Positions 5,627 to 5,828 of a stretch of 5,828 nt of DNA are shown piece after piece. The position numbers and the translations under genes are program-made. The stretch's first letter is position 1. Every line of letters starts with the position of its first letter. The notes beneath the pieces were generated by a model. It saw only the letters and a list, made by a program, of their open reading frames with translations. It was not told where the DNA came from and searched no databases. This DNA is from Chthonomonadaceae bacterium (GTDB taxonomy: Bacteria; Armatimonadota; Chthonomonadetes; Chthonomonadales; Chthonomonadaceae). The DNA is taken from assembly GCA_025355115.1 (NCBI GenBank), contig JANXLO010000060.1, positions 1 to 5,828 on the forward strand. The letters run 5' to 3'.

Positions 5627-5828
5627 CTAGCCGAGCAGGCCGGGCGGCAGGTTCAGCCCGTCCAGTGGGCTGGTGATGTCTTTCATGCGGCCTTCCTGCT
5701 CGGTGGTAGCGCGGCCTGCAGCATCTTTGGCAGCGGTGATGATCAGGTCCTCCAGCAGTTCGACATCCGTCGGGTCGGCGACGGAGGGATTGATCTTGAT
5801 CCCGACGAGATGGCCTAGACCGTTGACG
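5627..5828 (-). CDS. ybaB: YbaB/EbfC family nucleoid-associated protein, C-terminal part (cut by window edge)
   Basis: Only the last 66 codons are inside the window; the gene continues past the right edge. The visible residues carry the family signatures: VGIKINPSV, a helix with ELLEDLIITAAKDA, and a C-terminal LNLPPGLLG, equivalent to the DPSLLED, LEDLVAAAFNDA and LPPG regions of E. coli YbaB. Family members are about 100-110 residues, form dimers with a tweezer-like shape, and bind DNA in the nucleoid. The gene lies 45 bases upstream of recR on the same strand; in many bacteria dnaX precedes the pair. The start codon and ribosome binding site cannot be seen. Confidence 0.95.
   Translation of the reverse strand, partial: VNGLGHLVGIKINPSVADPTDVELLEDLIITAAKDAAGRATTEQEGRMKDITSPLDGLNLPPGLLG

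Overview
The window looks like a chromosomal segment of a moderately GC-rich free-living bacterium, most likely an Armatimonadota member (Capsulimonas-like). This is inferred mainly from the type-IV-pilin-like protein at 1234-2082. Its [16 protein letters not shown] helix runs straight into [14 protein letters not shown] and CLSNLKQ and ends in an H-X9-DG motif, a signature of the very large DUF1559-type pseudopilin families of Armatimonadota and Planctomycetota. No marker gene here allows a firmer placement, and no mobile element, CRISPR array, rRNA or tRNA was seen.

Layout. 1-220 holds no gene I can support. 221-261 is a good intrinsic terminator reading leftward; it closes a small exported protein of unknown function (312-707, minus). 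708-1233 is a divergent intergenic region with several TGTACA-type palindromes. The pseudopilin (1234-2082, plus) then converges on a GH51 alpha-L-arabinofuranosidase (2169-3662, minus), and a 16-bp-stem terminator shared by both sits between them. 3663-3912 carries the probable arabinofuranosidase control region, with a LacI/PurR-type operator-like sequence, and a group of hairpins that probably terminates pdxS. pdxS (3913-4809), recR (4985-5581) and the 3' end of ybaB/ebfC (5627 to the window edge) all read leftward. ybaB-recR is the widely conserved recombination pair; dnaX would be expected just beyond the right edge.

How the genes relate. ybaB and recR (DNA-associated protein and recombinational repair) are probably cotranscribed, with pdxS (pyridoxal phosphate synthesis) downstream, likely with its own promoter. 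The arabinofuranosidase is cytoplasmic by sequence and suits hydrolysis of imported arabino-oligosaccharides. The pseudopilin and the small exported protein are single genes without recognisable partners nearby. The window is mostly ordinary housekeeping and carbohydrate metabolism. I found no convincing undescribed system; the most testable points are the operator-like site upstream of the arabinofuranosidase, the small exported protein, the pdxS locus lacking an adjacent pdxT, and unexplained structure in the intergenic regions.
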